Notes: a model not told the origin generated them from the letters alone. Counted from the first letter of the stretch, positions 7,518-16,581 are shown. The stretch: 42,057 bases of DNA from an uncultured Acetatifactor sp. (GCA_910578815.1 CAJTSE010000016.1:24774-66830); one strand, 5' to 3'. Numbers and translations are program-made.

Positions 7518-7546
7518 TTGAAACAATTATCCTGCCGTGGTATCAT
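7518..7546 (+). promoter_or_regulatory. Sigma-A promoter of the nitroreductase gene
   Basis: TTGAAA (7518-7523), a 17-nt spacer and TATCAT (7541-7546), followed by AGGAGG 8 nt before the ATG at 7588. No other good promoter was seen before pyrB, so this may also feed pyrBI. Confidence 0.65.
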
Positions 7547-7587
7547 AAATAAGCAAATGAATTCAACAAATACAGGAGGTTATCATC

Positions 7588-8127
7588 ATGACAGCTAACG
7601 AATGTATCGTGGGGCGAAGAAGTATCCGCAGTTACACGGATCAGCCGGTTTCGCATGAGCTGATTGAAAAGATTGTAGCAACAGCTTCCTATGCTCCCAG
7701 CTGGAAGAATACCCAGATCACCCGCTACATTGCCGTGGAAGGTGAAACCAAAAAAGCCCTTGCCAAATGCACCTCCCTTTATCCCGGAAACGGTACAATC
7801 ATGGAGCAGGCTCCCATGGTGATTGCCGTTACCGCCGTCACCGGCCGCAGTGGCTTTGAGCGGGACGGCTCCTTCTCTACTCCCAAGGGAACCGGCTGGC
7901 AGATGTACGACGCAGGCGCTGCAAGCGAAGCTTTCTGTTTGGCAGCCTATGAACAGGGTCTTGGAACCGTTATTATGGGATTATTTGACGAAGAAGAAGC
8001 TGCAAAGGTTCTCGGTCTTCCCGAAGGCAGAGAGCTGGTGGCCCTTATTCCCATCGGATACCCTACGGAGATTCCTGCCGCTCCCAAGCGCAAGACCGTA
8101 GATGAACTGTTATCATTTTTATCATGA
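7588..8127 (+). CDS. Nitroreductase family protein
   Basis: A 179-residue flavin-dependent nitroreductase-fold oxidoreductase. The N-terminal signature IVGRRSIRSYTDQPVSHELIEKIV binds FMN phosphate through its basic residues. ASYAPSWKNTQ follows, and the C-terminal half has the glycine-rich GLGTVIMGLFDEEEAAKVLGLPEG and VALIPIGYP segments. The length is that of the short nitroreductase group. The natural substrate cannot be deduced. It is followed at once by an intrinsic terminator and then pyrB. Confidence 0.92.
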   Translation: MTANECIVGRRSIRSYTDQPVSHELIEKIVATASYAPSWKNTQITRYIAVEGETKKALAKCTSLYPGNGTIMEQAPMVIAVTAVTGRSGFERDGSFSTPKGTGWQMYDAGAASEAFCLAAYEQGLGTVIMGLFDEEEAAKVLGLPEGRELVALIPIGYPTEIPAAPKRKTVDELLSFLS

Positions 8128-8132
8128 GCAGC

Positions 8133-8165
8133 AGAGTCGAAGAGTTTTCTCTTCGACTCTTTTTG
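8133..8165 (+). terminator. Strong intrinsic terminator, possible pyrBI attenuator
   Basis: A perfect 12-bp stem (AGAGTCGAAGAG / CTCTTCGACTCT), 4-nt TTTT loop and a TTTTTG tail. It begins 6 bp after the nitroreductase stop and ends 32 bp before the pyrB ATG. It could simply end the nitroreductase mRNA. Because there is no room for a promoter between it and pyrB, read-through may set pyrBI expression. Confidence 0.9.
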
Positions 8166-8197
8166 TACGCAAAGAATTACGGAAAGGAATAATTATT

Positions 8198-9109
8198 ATG
8201 AGACATTTAATGAGTCCTCTTGACTTTTCCCCCGAAGAGCTGGACCAGCTGTTCGACCTTGCCTGTGACATTGAGCGCAATCCGAAAAAATATGCCCACT
8301 CCTGCGACGGCAGAATACTTGCTACCTGCTTTTACGAGCCCAGCACCAGAACACGCCTAAGCTTTGAATCCGCCATGATCCGGCTGGGCGGGCGCGTCAT
8401 CGGTTTTTCCGATGCCGCATCTTCCTCTGCCTCCAAGGGCGAAAGCGTATCCGACACCATCCGCATCATCTCCTGCTATGCGGACATCTGCGCCATGCGC
8501 CATCCAAAAGAGGGCGCACCCATGGTGGCCAGCGAGAAATCCGGAATCCCTGTAATCAACGCCGGCGACGGCGGCCATCAGCATCCTACTCAGACTCTGA
8601 CAGACCTGCTCACTATCCGAAGCTTAAAAGGCTCCCTGAGCAATTTCACCATCGGCCTGTGCGGTGATCTGAAATTCGGCAGAACCGTTCACTCACTGAT
8701 CAATGCTCTGGTCCGTTATGACAATATTCGTTTCGTTTTCATCTCTCCGGAAGAATTAAGATGCCCGGACTATATCATTGAAATGCTGAGGGCGAAAGAT
8801 ATTTCCTATAATGAGGTCATTCGCCTGGAAAATGTAATGCCCGAACTTGATTTTCTGTACATGACCAGAGTTCAGAAGGAGCGCTTCTTTAACGAAGAAG
8901 ACTATATTCGCCTGAAAGATTTTTATATTCTGGATACCGCAAAAATGGAACTGGCAAAACAAGATATGCTGGTGCTGCATCCCCTGCCAAGAGTCAACGA
9001 GATCTCCGTGGAGGTGGATGCAGATCCCAGAGCCGCTTACTTCAAGCAGGCGCAGTACGGCGTTTACGTCCGCATGGCGCTGATCCTTACACTGCTGGAG
9101 CTGGTATAG
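8198..9109 (+). CDS. pyrB: Aspartate carbamoyltransferase catalytic subunit
   Basis: A 303-residue enzyme that joins carbamoyl phosphate to aspartate, the committed step of pyrimidine synthesis. Carbamoyl-phosphate loops are seen at EPSTRTRLSFESAM and GDGGHQHPTQTL; the aspartate/PP loop is VLHPLPRVNE. I chose the ATG at 8198 because GGAAAGGA lies upstream and the family starts MRHLMSPLDF. An in-frame ATG at 8102 would run through the terminator hairpin and inside the nitroreductase gene. The product should form a PyrB/PyrI holoenzyme with the next gene. Confidence 0.97.
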   Translation: MRHLMSPLDFSPEELDQLFDLACDIERNPKKYAHSCDGRILATCFYEPSTRTRLSFESAMIRLGGRVIGFSDAASSSASKGESVSDTIRIISCYADICAMRHPKEGAPMVASEKSGIPVINAGDGGHQHPTQTLTDLLTIRSLKGSLSNFTIGLCGDLKFGRTVHSLINALVRYDNIRFVFISPEELRCPDYIIEMLRAKDISYNEVIRLENVMPELDFLYMTRVQKERFFNEEDYIRLKDFYILDTAKMELAKQDMLVLHPLPRVNEISVEVDADPRAAYFKQAQYGVYVRMALILTLLELV

Positions 9110-9223
9110 CAGAGTACGACAGAAATCGCCCAAACCTTATATTACAAAATTAACACTGATTAAATATATTGCCGCATACACAGTCACCGGCAAGCTGACT
9201 GTTTCCGGCAGGCAGGAGGAAAT

Positions 9224-9661
9224 ATGCTGAATGTAGGAAAAATTGAAGAGGGCTTTGTTCTGGATCACATCAAAGCCGGAAAAAGCCTGGATATATATGA
9301 GCATTTGCAGCTGGACAAGCTGGATTGTACCGTTGCCATTATTAAAAATGCCCGCAGTGATAAAATGGGGAAAAAAGATATTTTAAAGGTAGAATGTGAC
9401 ATTGATATGCTTGATCTGGATGTGCTGGCCTTTATCGACCACAGCATTACCGTCAACGTTATCAAAAACGGGCAGATTGTAGAAAAGAAGGTGTTGGTAC
9501 TTCCCAAAGAAATCCGGAATGTCATCAGATGTCACAATCCCAGGTGCATCACATCCATCGAACAAGAACTGCCCCACATCTTTTATCTGTCTGATGCAGA
9601 AAAAGAAATATATCGTTGCAAATACTGTGAAGAAAGCGTAAAGAGTATAAATGTCTTCTGA
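9224..9661 (+). CDS. pyrI: Aspartate carbamoyltransferase regulatory subunit
   Basis: A 145-residue regulatory subunit that binds nucleotides for allosteric control and zinc for contact with PyrB. The N-terminal nucleotide-binding part has GFVLDHIKAGKSLDIYEHL. The C-terminal zinc site is C-x4-C (RCHNPRC) plus C-x2-C (RCKYC). AGGAGG lies 4 nt before the ATG. It is separated from pyrB by 114 bp containing a small hairpin (ACAGTCA / TGACTGT, 9180-9202), which is a wider gap than in enteric pyrBI. Confidence 0.96.
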   Translation: MLNVGKIEEGFVLDHIKAGKSLDIYEHLQLDKLDCTVAIIKNARSDKMGKKDILKVECDIDMLDLDVLAFIDHSITVNVIKNGQIVEKKVLVLPKEIRNVIRCHNPRCITSIEQELPHIFYLSDAEKEIYRCKYCEESVKSINVF

Positions 9662-9698
9662 CAGTTTTAGAAAGTACGCGAAATGAGCAAATGTTAAG

Positions 9699-9725
9699 AA
9701 AGAACGCCCCATCGGGGCGTTCTTT
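9699..9725. terminator. Bidirectional intrinsic terminator after pyrI
   Basis: A perfect 12-bp stem AAAGAACGCCCC / GGGGCGTTCTTT with an ATC loop. The A/T ends serve as U-tracts in both directions, so it can end pyrI (rightward) and the DUF362 gene (leftward). Confidence 0.9.
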
Positions 9726-9751
9726 GGCTTTCCTGCTTCTACTTCTTGTGC

Positions 9752-10615
9752 CTAAATTTCTACCAGCTCATATTCCCTGCTGCCCACACCGATTCCCGTT
9801 GCCGCCTCAACTGTATGAACACCGTTTCTGGATTCGATCCGTTCCAACAAATGATCCCTTCCCGGATCATCTGAGGCGTAAACGAGGTCGAGGCACGCCT
9901 GATCCAACGCTACGGGATCCGTAGAGGACAGGATACCTATATCCGCCATTGCCGGATCCTCCGCAACCGCGCAGCAGTCGCAGTCAACGGACATGTTCTT
10001 CATAACATTAATAAAAACAATCTTCTCCCCAAAATAATTCACAATAGACTTTGCCGCATCCGCCATGGATTCCAAAAAGGAATCATGGTCTGCGGACCAA
10101 ATCTTTGCCTCATTCCCGGCGCCATGAATATAAGCCTTGCCATGAGAGGAAGCGATACCAATGGAAATATTCTTCAGCGCACCGCCAAAGCCTCCCATAG
10201 GATGCCCTTTGAAATGGGACAGTACCAACATGGAATCATACTTTTTCAAATTTGATCCCACGAAATTCCTTTTGATCTGTCTGCCTTCCGGAACGGGCAA
10301 TTCCATCTCCCCGGCCTCGTCCATTATATCCACTTCCGCAATGCTGCTCCAGCCGTGAAGCTTCATGGTTGCGCGATGAGCTTTTGTAGTGTTTCGCTGG
10401 CCCTCATAAGCAGTATTACACTCCACAATCGTTCCGTTCACATGGTCTATTACAGGTTTCATAAAGTCCGGACGCAGAAAATTCTGATTCCCTACCTCAC
10501 CGGAATGCAGCTTAACCGCCACTCTGCCGGGCAGCACTACTCCCATCGCCTGATACATCCGAATCATCGCCTGAGGCGTAATCTCTTTGGTAAAATAAAC
10601 CTTTGCTCCTGCCAT
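9752..10615 (-). CDS. DUF362 domain-containing protein
   Basis: The 287-residue protein matches the DUF362 family: VAVKLHSGEVGNQNFLRP, the central SHFKGHPMGGFGGALKNISIG block, and SSTDPVALDQACLDLV near the end. A short CDCC motif (MSVDCDCCAVAEDP) near residue 210 is typical, but the usual C-terminal 4Fe-4S ferredoxin part of larger members is absent. Many members are named as iron-sulfur or uncharacterised proteins; no firm reaction is known. It is monocistronic between two terminators or gaps. Confidence 0.88.
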   Translation of the reverse strand: MAGAKVYFTKEITPQAMIRMYQAMGVVLPGRVAVKLHSGEVGNQNFLRPDFMKPVIDHVNGTIVECNTAYEGQRNTTKAHRATMKLHGWSSIAEVDIMDEAGEMELPVPEGRQIKRNFVGSNLKKYDSMLVLSHFKGHPMGGFGGALKNISIGIASSHGKAYIHGAGNEAKIWSADHDSFLESMADAAKSIVNYFGEKIVFINVMKNMSVDCDCCAVAEDPAMADIGILSSTDPVALDQACLDLVYASDDPGRDHLLERIESRNGVHTVEAATGIGVGSREYELVEI

Positions 10616-10737
10616 TGATACCCTCCATTCCTGTATGAACTTTATCTTATTAGAAACGGGTCTTTTCCCTCTGCGGCTATCATATCACATATCCTCCAAA
10701 AAAGAAAGCATTGCAAAAGCATTATTTCCCATGGATG

Positions 10738-12933
10738 CTATGCAGTCCTCATTAATTCAAAGACCAGCGTAACCTTAAACAGGTCGCCGTCTACCACAAT
10801 ATTCATCTGCCCGTTCTGCAATTCCACCAGACTCCGAGCTATGGACAGTCCCAGTCCGTTTCCTTCCATATGCCGCGATTTATCGCCTCTGACAAATCTC
10901 TCTTCCAGCTCATCAGTTGAAATATCCAGCGCATACTTAGACATATTGCGGAAAATGATAAACACCCTGCCTTCTTTTTGTTCCAGCGTCAGGTACACTC
11001 TGGATCCCTCCTGGGAATATTTGCAAATGTTGCTTAAAAGATTATCAAAAACCCGCCATAGATGCCTGCCATCAGCCAGAATTTTCACAGACTCTTCCGG
11101 CTGACTGACTCGCAGTTCCAGATTTTTCTCTTCCATCCTCTGTTGATACTCACCAACTGCTTGACTTAACAAAACTCCCGCCTCGCAGGGCTCTAAATGT
11201 ACCTCCATGCTGCCCGTGACGGCCTTCGAAGCCTCCACCAGATTTTCCAACAGCCGTCTTAACCTGCCGGACTGCCGCAGCAGTACCTCAGAATACTCTT
11301 GAAGCCTCGGATTCTCCTCAGAATTTTCCGCCTCCCTGCCGATCAGCTCCGCATAGTTAATTATGGAAGTAAGCGGCGTTTTAATGTCATGAGATACATT
11401 AGTAATCAACTCCGTCTTTAATCTTTCACTTTTCATTTTCTCCGCAACTGCCTTAGAAACTCCTAACCCCAGACTATTCAGATTCTCCCCATGCTCTTTA
11501 AAATCTCCAAACATATATTTCGTATCCACCCGATAGTCCGCATGGCCCTCCGCCAGCTCTCGACTGGCTTTCAGCAGCTTTTTACAAACCAGTGCAGTAT
11601 AAAGCACCACCACAAACACCGCCAGCTTTTCCAGCAGCCATAAAACCTGCCCGGCGTCGTAGACTCTTGTAAAATAGGCAACTCCAAAAAGTTCTAAAAT
11701 ACAAAGACTCAAATAAGCAATCACGGTAGTCCACACCAGAGGAATTTTCCGAATCAGGCGCCATATTTCCCTCAGTATTCTCCGAAAAAGCCGAAAAGCC
11801 TTATAAATGACCGTATGCCTCCACAGCTTCCCCAGCTTCAGTCGGATAGCAAAATCCCAAAGATAGATCATCCCCAAGATCAAAGCAATGATACACAGTA
11901 CGATTGACAGCATGATATAGCCGATTCCATACACATATTCCTTCATAAACGCATAAATAGTAATTGCCAGAAAAGCAAAGCCTAAAGTCAGTATATCAAA
12001 GGGAATACCCGTCAGGACTCCGGGAACAATTCCCTCTCTGCCGTTCCTATGTCCGGCGGCGCACAACAGAAAGATGATACAAATCACCATCAGCAGCGCG
12101 CTGCCCACGCAGGCTGCAATCGCCCAATATCTGGCCTGATACAGCATTTTGATCAGCCCTGCCACCATCCTTATATCGTCCTGCTTTTCAAATGCCGGAT
12201 CAAAAAACACACGTACAATATAAGATGTTTTTTCCGAGCCCTCCTGTTGATCAAACGCCGGCAGCTGCAAAAAAACATCCGCATACAGCCAGGAATAAAA
12301 GCCGTTATCCTCCATGGCCTCGGTCGGCTGATAGCTCTGCCAGATAAACTCGCTGCTGTCCAAAGCCAATATATCATCACGTTCTAAAACCGCTACTTCC
12401 GCATTGATCCCGTCCAGATAGCGCCGCCCCGGATTTGACACCGAAAAATCATTATTAAAATAATTATACATTTGATAGGCAACCGTTTGCGCCTCACTCT
12501 GAAGTCCGTCCTTCAGCACCGTATTATAGCTGCTGACATACATATTCCCCTCAGCAGCCACATAACTGGCCAGCCCTCCAAGTACACACGTGGCAGCGCT
12601 TATCAGCATGAGAAGAACTGCCGTCACCTTTGCCACTATGGAGCCTGTCAGACGGAAGCGATGCTTCCTGCTTGGCCTTCCGGCTTCCCCATACTCTGCT
12701 TCCGCCTGCTTCTTCCTTTGGGTTCCGGCAAAGCATTCCGCATTCGGCCTTTCTTCCTCTTTTGCAAAACCTTCTTTCATATGTCCCCTTTCTTCTGCCC
12801 TCTCTGCTTCTGTATGTTCCTTTTCTTCACGCCGGTCTACACTCTCTGCACACACACCTTCCTTCTCTGCCTTCCGGTCTGCGCTCGCCGTCTCCGCATG
12901 CTCCTTCTCTTCCCACAGGCCTCTTCTTCTCAT
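10738..12933 (-). CDS. Sensor histidine kinase with multi-pass membrane input domain
   Basis: A 731-residue kinase. Residues 1-96 are a highly charged cytoplasmic tail rich in Glu, Lys, Arg and Ala. A first membrane helix (about 98-126), an extracytoplasmic domain of about 140 residues, then five further membrane helices follow. After a HAMP-like linker come the H-box SHDIKTPLTSIINY (His515), N-box NLLSN (631-635) and G-box GNGLGL (691-696). It is coupled to the response regulator: the regulator TGA overlaps this ATG (TGATG). A GTG three bases upstream (12936) is an alternative start. The signal sensed is unknown; the pair resembles VanS/VanR-type systems in layout. Confidence 0.93.
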   Translation of the reverse strand: MRRRGLWEEKEHAETASADRKAEKEGVCAESVDRREEKEHTEAERAEERGHMKEGFAKEEERPNAECFAGTQRKKQAEAEYGEAGRPSRKHRFRLTGSIVAKVTAVLLMLISAATCVLGGLASYVAAEGNMYVSSYNTVLKDGLQSEAQTVAYQMYNYFNNDFSVSNPGRRYLDGINAEVAVLERDDILALDSSEFIWQSYQPTEAMEDNGFYSWLYADVFLQLPAFDQQEGSEKTSYIVRVFFDPAFEKQDDIRMVAGLIKMLYQARYWAIAACVGSALLMVICIIFLLCAAGHRNGREGIVPGVLTGIPFDILTLGFAFLAITIYAFMKEYVYGIGYIMLSIVLCIIALILGMIYLWDFAIRLKLGKLWRHTVIYKAFRLFRRILREIWRLIRKIPLVWTTVIAYLSLCILELFGVAYFTRVYDAGQVLWLLEKLAVFVVVLYTALVCKKLLKASRELAEGHADYRVDTKYMFGDFKEHGENLNSLGLGVSKAVAEKMKSERLKTELITNVSHDIKTPLTSIINYAELIGREAENSEENPRLQEYSEVLLRQSGRLRRLLENLVEASKAVTGSMEVHLEPCEAGVLLSQAVGEYQQRMEEKNLELRVSQPEESVKILADGRHLWRVFDNLLSNICKYSQEGSRVYLTLEQKEGRVFIIFRNMSKYALDISTDELEERFVRGDKSRHMEGNGLGLSIARSLVELQNGQMNIVVDGDLFKVTLVFELMRTA

Positions 12934-13631
12934 CACTGCAGCCTCCCTTTTTCCATTTTATAGCCCTGCCCCCAGACCACCTTTAAATATCTGGGTTCTG
13001 CAGGATTAATTTCCAATTTTTCACGCAGATGCCTGATGTGTACAGCCACCGTGTTCTCACTTCCATAGGGCAGATCATTCCAAATCTTCCGATAGATTTC
13101 CTTTGGTGAGAATACTTGTCCCGGATGCTGCATCAGCAGCTTCAAAATATCATATTCCGTAGGCGTCAGCGCCACCTCTTCCCCGTCCAGCGTCACCCGC
13201 TTTTCCGTATCCTCCAGCTCGATTGCACCACACCGCAGAACAGCCGCCTGCATGCTTCCCGCTCCCAGCTGCATATATCTGCGAAGCTGCGATTTACATC
13301 TGGCCGACACCTCCATGGGGTTAAAGGGCTTAGTAATATAATCGTCCGCCCCCACCGTCAGTCCCAAAATCTTATCCGTGTCTTCGGACTTGGCCGTCAG
13401 CAGGATAACAGGTACATTGCTTTTCTCCCGAATCTTTACCATAGCCTCGATACCGTCCATTTCCGGCATCATAATATCCAGCAGCACAAGGTGAATGTCA
13501 TGCTCTTCCACCACCTTCAGGGCCTGCTTCCCGTCAAAAGCCTCAAACAGTGTATATTCCGCATCATTTAGATAAATTTTCAGCGCATTTACAATATCCC
13601 TCTCGTCATCACAGATTAAAATATTATACAT
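12933..13631 (-). CDS. OmpR/PhoB-family response regulator
   Basis: The 232-residue regulator has a receiver domain with acidic D8-D9, phosphoacceptor D52 (VLLDIMMPEMDG), T79 and K101 (ITKPF). A winged-helix DNA-binding domain follows (about 130-228), with LTPTEYDILKLLMQHPGQVFS, ENTVAVHIRHLREKLE and VVWGQGYKME. AAGGAG lies 8 nt before the start. The kinase gene follows with a one-base overlap. Its targets are not evident; autoregulation is likely. Confidence 0.96.
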   Translation of the reverse strand: MYNILICDDERDIVNALKIYLNDAEYTLFEAFDGKQALKVVEEHDIHLVLLDIMMPEMDGIEAMVKIREKSNVPVILLTAKSEDTDKILGLTVGADDYITKPFNPMEVSARCKSQLRRYMQLGAGSMQAAVLRCGAIELEDTEKRVTLDGEEVALTPTEYDILKLLMQHPGQVFSPKEIYRKIWNDLPYGSENTVAVHIRHLREKLEINPAEPRYLKVVWGQGYKMEKGRLQ

Positions 13632-13722
13632 TTGTTATCTCCTTGCCCTCATTTTCAAATTTATTTTATCAAAATATATTTTAACAATAAACAGGGGAAT
13701 TTTTTAAGAAATCTTTAACATA

Positions 13723-13761
13723 TAAAAAACGGTGCCCCGACTGCTTAAGCCGGGATACCGT
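13723..13761 (-). terminator. Intrinsic terminator of the CmpB/YlmH/CobW operon
   Basis: Read on the minus strand: ACGGTATCCCG, a 15-nt loop region, CGGGGCACCGT, then TTTTTTA. The stem has two mismatches. It lies 15 bp past the stop of the PF06541 gene, the last gene of the leftward operon. Confidence 0.8.
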
Positions 13762-13775
13762 CCTCAAATTCTCCT

Positions 13776-14831
13776 TTACACTTCAAGATCTTTTTCATTT
13801 TTCCCCACCGGGTCTTCTTCCATCCTTTCAAGGCCTTCTTCTGCCTTTTCCGTCAGATCCTCTTCTTTTTCCTGAGCAGTTTCTTTTTCCTGCGCGGTCA
13901 GAGCCCTGTCTTTCTTCCCTGCCAGGCCTTCCTTCAGCTCTTCAAGAAATTCTCTGTACTCAACGGAAGTCATCCTCGGATTGGAACGAATCATATCCCT
14001 CTGAAAGAAATCCTTCAAGCTGCTGAGACGATCGTGATCCTCCTTATTCACCAAATACCTTGCTTTTAATTCAACCAGCTCTGTCTTAACACCTTCTAAA
14101 TACTCCCCCGGCCTGGTAAACACTATATTTCTGATACTTTCCAGCCTGCCTTCAATGCCCCTCTTCAAATCAGACATGCTTTTGGAAATCCCCTCCCGAT
14201 AATTCCCCACACTTTCACTGGCCGAAGCCATAATGGCATCCAGGCGCTTTTGTATCGCCAACATCTCTTCCTTTGCCTGCTTCATCCTGGCCAGCACATT
14301 GCGCAGATCAATCGCCGCCTTAAAGGAAAGAGCAAAGTCCGCAAAAATTCCCGCTGTCAAAAGCAACGTTATGGCAGTAAGAACCTGACCCGGAATCCAC
14401 ATTACCAGCCGCTCCACAGGCTCATGGATCACCTCTGTCATGGCAATGGTAATCAGCCCCCAAGCCAGGCTTGAACTAAGACAGATATGACCTTGAAAAT
14501 TAAGCTTCTGATTCGAATAATCCCAATATCTGACCTTAAACAAGGCTTCCATCGTCACGCCGGTGATATATTCCAGCACCGTAGCCCCCATACAGCCCGC
14601 AATATAGGTAAGTATCACTCTCCACGGAAGTCCCATGCTCTGAAAGGGCATGGACACCACCAACATCATGGTGGCACCGCTTCCATAAATAGGAAGGAAT
14701 GGCCCGCGCATAAATCCTCTGTTTGTCAGCTTTTTGTTCTTAACAGAAACATAGGCGGATTCAAAACACCATCCGCCAAAACAATAGAAATAGAATATAA
14801 ACAGCCATTGGATCACCGAATACTGATACAT
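13776..14831 (-). CDS. PF06541 (CmpB-type) membrane protein with long coiled-coil tail
   Basis: A 351-residue protein. The first 170 residues hold about five membrane helices with CmpB-family features (FGGWCFESAYVS, RGFMRGPFLPIYGSGA, EYITGVTMEALFKVRYWDYS, LNFQGHICL). A cytoplasmic tail of about 180 residues is heptad-rich (AKEEMLAIQKRLDAIM...) and ends in a Glu/Lys-rich, low-complexity stretch. The start at 14831 has AGGAAGG upstream; a longer frame from 14888 is not supported. It follows ylmH by 65 bp. The family is annotated as a putative ABC transporter permease, but no ATPase is nearby and function is open. Confidence 0.8.
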   Translation of the reverse strand: MYQYSVIQWLFIFYFYCFGGWCFESAYVSVKNKKLTNRGFMRGPFLPIYGSGATMMLVVSMPFQSMGLPWRVILTYIAGCMGATVLEYITGVTMEALFKVRYWDYSNQKLNFQGHICLSSSLAWGLITIAMTEVIHEPVERLVMWIPGQVLTAITLLLTAGIFADFALSFKAAIDLRNVLARMKQAKEEMLAIQKRLDAIMASASESVGNYREGISKSMSDLKRGIEGRLESIRNIVFTRPGEYLEGVKTELVELKARYLVNKEDHDRLSSLKDFFQRDMIRSNPRMTSVEYREFLEELKEGLAGKKDRALTAQEKETAQEKEEDLTEKAEEGLERMEEDPVGKNEKDLEV

Positions 14832-14896
14832 AACCTTCCTTCCTGCTGCTGTAAATGCCTCCCTGCCATAAGTCTTCCGGCAGAGCAACGCTATCG

Positions 14897-15649
14897 CTAC
14901 CTGTATACCGCCACGTCTATGGCCTGCTTTCCCTTCCTGGTCTCCCTGCTTCCCTCTTCCAGACGCAGCTTTCCATAACCTCTGGCATTCACCACATCTC
15001 CTGCCTTCAGAGATCTTGCATTATTTTCACAGGCCCTGCCATTTACAAAAACTTTTCCTGCCCGAAACAGCTCCAGACTTTTCTCCCTTGACAGGTTATA
15101 AACCCTGGCCAGCACCGCGTCAACCCGAACCGACTGCACCTGGATGCTGATATGCTCCGGCTCTTCCTGCATCAATTCTTCCACATTTTCTGCCAGAGAG
15201 CATTTTACATTGGTATGCCTGACCTTATTCAAATTCTCACAGATAAACTCCGCGACGGAATCCTGACAAAAAAGGTAGGCCTGCTTTTCACCGGCCATAA
15301 TATCCCCCAGCGTACTTCTGCCTATCCCTAAGTTCATCAATGCCCCTAAAAAATCCCGATGAGTCAGCTCGTCGGCAAACTTACTGGCCAAGGGCCGAAT
15401 GTGAATACAAACAATGGGAAAGGGAACATCATAGCCAAATTTCTCGGCATTGCCAAACCGTACCATCACCCGATCTGCATTTTCACAACCCCCATACAGG
15501 GTGTATCCCGCATATTTGAGCTTCGGCTCTTCCTGCCAGAAGGCATCCTGCTCCCCCAGCCCTAGAAAACCGGTAAAGGTAAACAAATCCCTGGCATAAG
15601 AACGCTCCGCAAGATCATGAAATCTGTTTTTTTGCTGCTGCAGTTCCAT
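14897..15649 (-). CDS. ylmH: YlmH family S4-domain RNA-binding protein
   Basis: The 250-residue protein has the YlmH N-terminal domain (FTGFLGLGEQDAF, GIGRSTLGDIMAGEKQAYLFC) and a C-terminal S4 RNA-binding domain (about 172-240: VRVDAVLARVYNLSREKSLELFRAGKVFVNGR). YlmH proteins bind ribosomes or tRNA-like structures and act in ribosome rescue or quality control in Bacillus; elsewhere the gene sits with division genes. Here it is coupled to a G3E GTPase gene (TAATG overlap, one base), which is an unusual neighbour. Confidence 0.92.
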   Translation of the reverse strand: MELQQQKNRFHDLAERSYARDLFTFTGFLGLGEQDAFWQEEPKLKYAGYTLYGGCENADRVMVRFGNAEKFGYDVPFPIVCIHIRPLASKFADELTHRDFLGALMNLGIGRSTLGDIMAGEKQAYLFCQDSVAEFICENLNKVRHTNVKCSLAENVEELMQEEPEHISIQVQSVRVDAVLARVYNLSREKSLELFRAGKVFVNGRACENNARSLKAGDVVNARGYGKLRLEEGSRETRKGKQAIDVAVYR

Positions 15650-16581
15650 TATGTGAAGCTGATGACCTCTTCCCTGGGTGCTTTTGTCTTTTCCACCTTC
15701 ACCGCATGAAGTACAGGCCCTTCTCCTTTATAATCTTCAAAATACTCCTTTGAAACAGTTGCCGTAACCCTGACCCATTCCTTCTGAGCCAGGCTGTCAG
15801 ATCCCGCATATTCACAGGCATAACCTAAAAATGCCATATCCTCCGCACAGCAGGTCATAGCCATACGACCCGGTACAAAATACCCTTTTGGAAAGTTATC
15901 TGGCTTTAAGACCATCGCCACAAACTCCAGCTTTTTGCCCAAATACCTCTCCAAATGATCCATGGAATCCAGATACCAGATTCCATAACCATTGTTATCT
16001 AATATTATGGTCTCCTGCTTCAGATCATAAGGCAGATCCTCTTCAAAAATCTCGTCTATTTCACCGTTTGAATCCTCAAAAACAACATCTGCCTTCGTAT
16101 TCACGGCCTTCACATTTCGCTTGTAAGCATTCAGCTGATCCCTGACGGAATCACACCTGTTAAAAATAATCATCTCCGAGCCGCGAATCATCTCCGCTAA
16201 CAGCGATCGCATGTTTGTATAATACATAGGGAAGGTAGAGCCGTCAATGATCGTGATCTGCTGCTCGATCTTCCAGTACCAGGGCAGCTTCGCGTTCTTA
16301 TAATTCCACATGCCATTGTACTCTATAATAATCCGCTCCGGTTTATGCTTTTTTTCCAGTTCGGTCAGCTTCTCCGGCGTAAATTCCGCTTCCTCTTCAA
16401 TAAGTTCCACTTCCGTGCGGCTCCTTCTTAAAAGGGCTGCGTCATATTCATTTTCCCCCTCTTCACACAGCAAAAGCAAGGTCTTTCCCTTGATCTGAAA
16501 ATAGGACTGTGACAGGGTAAAGCTGATAAATTCCGTCTTTCCACTTTCCAGAAAGCCGTTAATCACATATACGGGTTTCAT
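15649..16581 (-). CDS. Divergent G3E (CobW-like) P-loop GTPase
   Basis: The 310-residue protein has a P-loop GFLESGKT (9-16), an IIIEYNGMW switch-like segment and an NRCD motif standing in for NKxD, so GTP binding is likely. It lacks the GCxCC metal-binding motif of CobW proteins. The C-terminal 100 residues (FVAMVLKPDNFPKGYFVPGRMAMTCCAEDMAFLGYACEY...) look like a beta-rich domain with a Cys pair. I chose the ATG at 16581, because the upstream ATG at 16605 has no binding site. It follows the His-rich CobW gene by 27 bp, so the two GTPases are probably partners in metal handling. The metal is unknown. Confidence 0.82.
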   Translation of the reverse strand: MKPVYVINGFLESGKTEFISFTLSQSYFQIKGKTLLLLCEEGENEYDAALLRRSRTEVELIEEEAEFTPEKLTELEKKHKPERIIIEYNGMWNYKNAKLPWYWKIEQQITIIDGSTFPMYYTNMRSLLAEMIRGSEMIIFNRCDSVRDQLNAYKRNVKAVNTKADVVFEDSNGEIDEIFEEDLPYDLKQETIILDNNGYGIWYLDSMDHLERYLGKKLEFVAMVLKPDNFPKGYFVPGRMAMTCCAEDMAFLGYACEYAGSDSLAQKEWVRVTATVSKEYFEDYKGEGPVLHAVKVEKTKAPREEVISFT

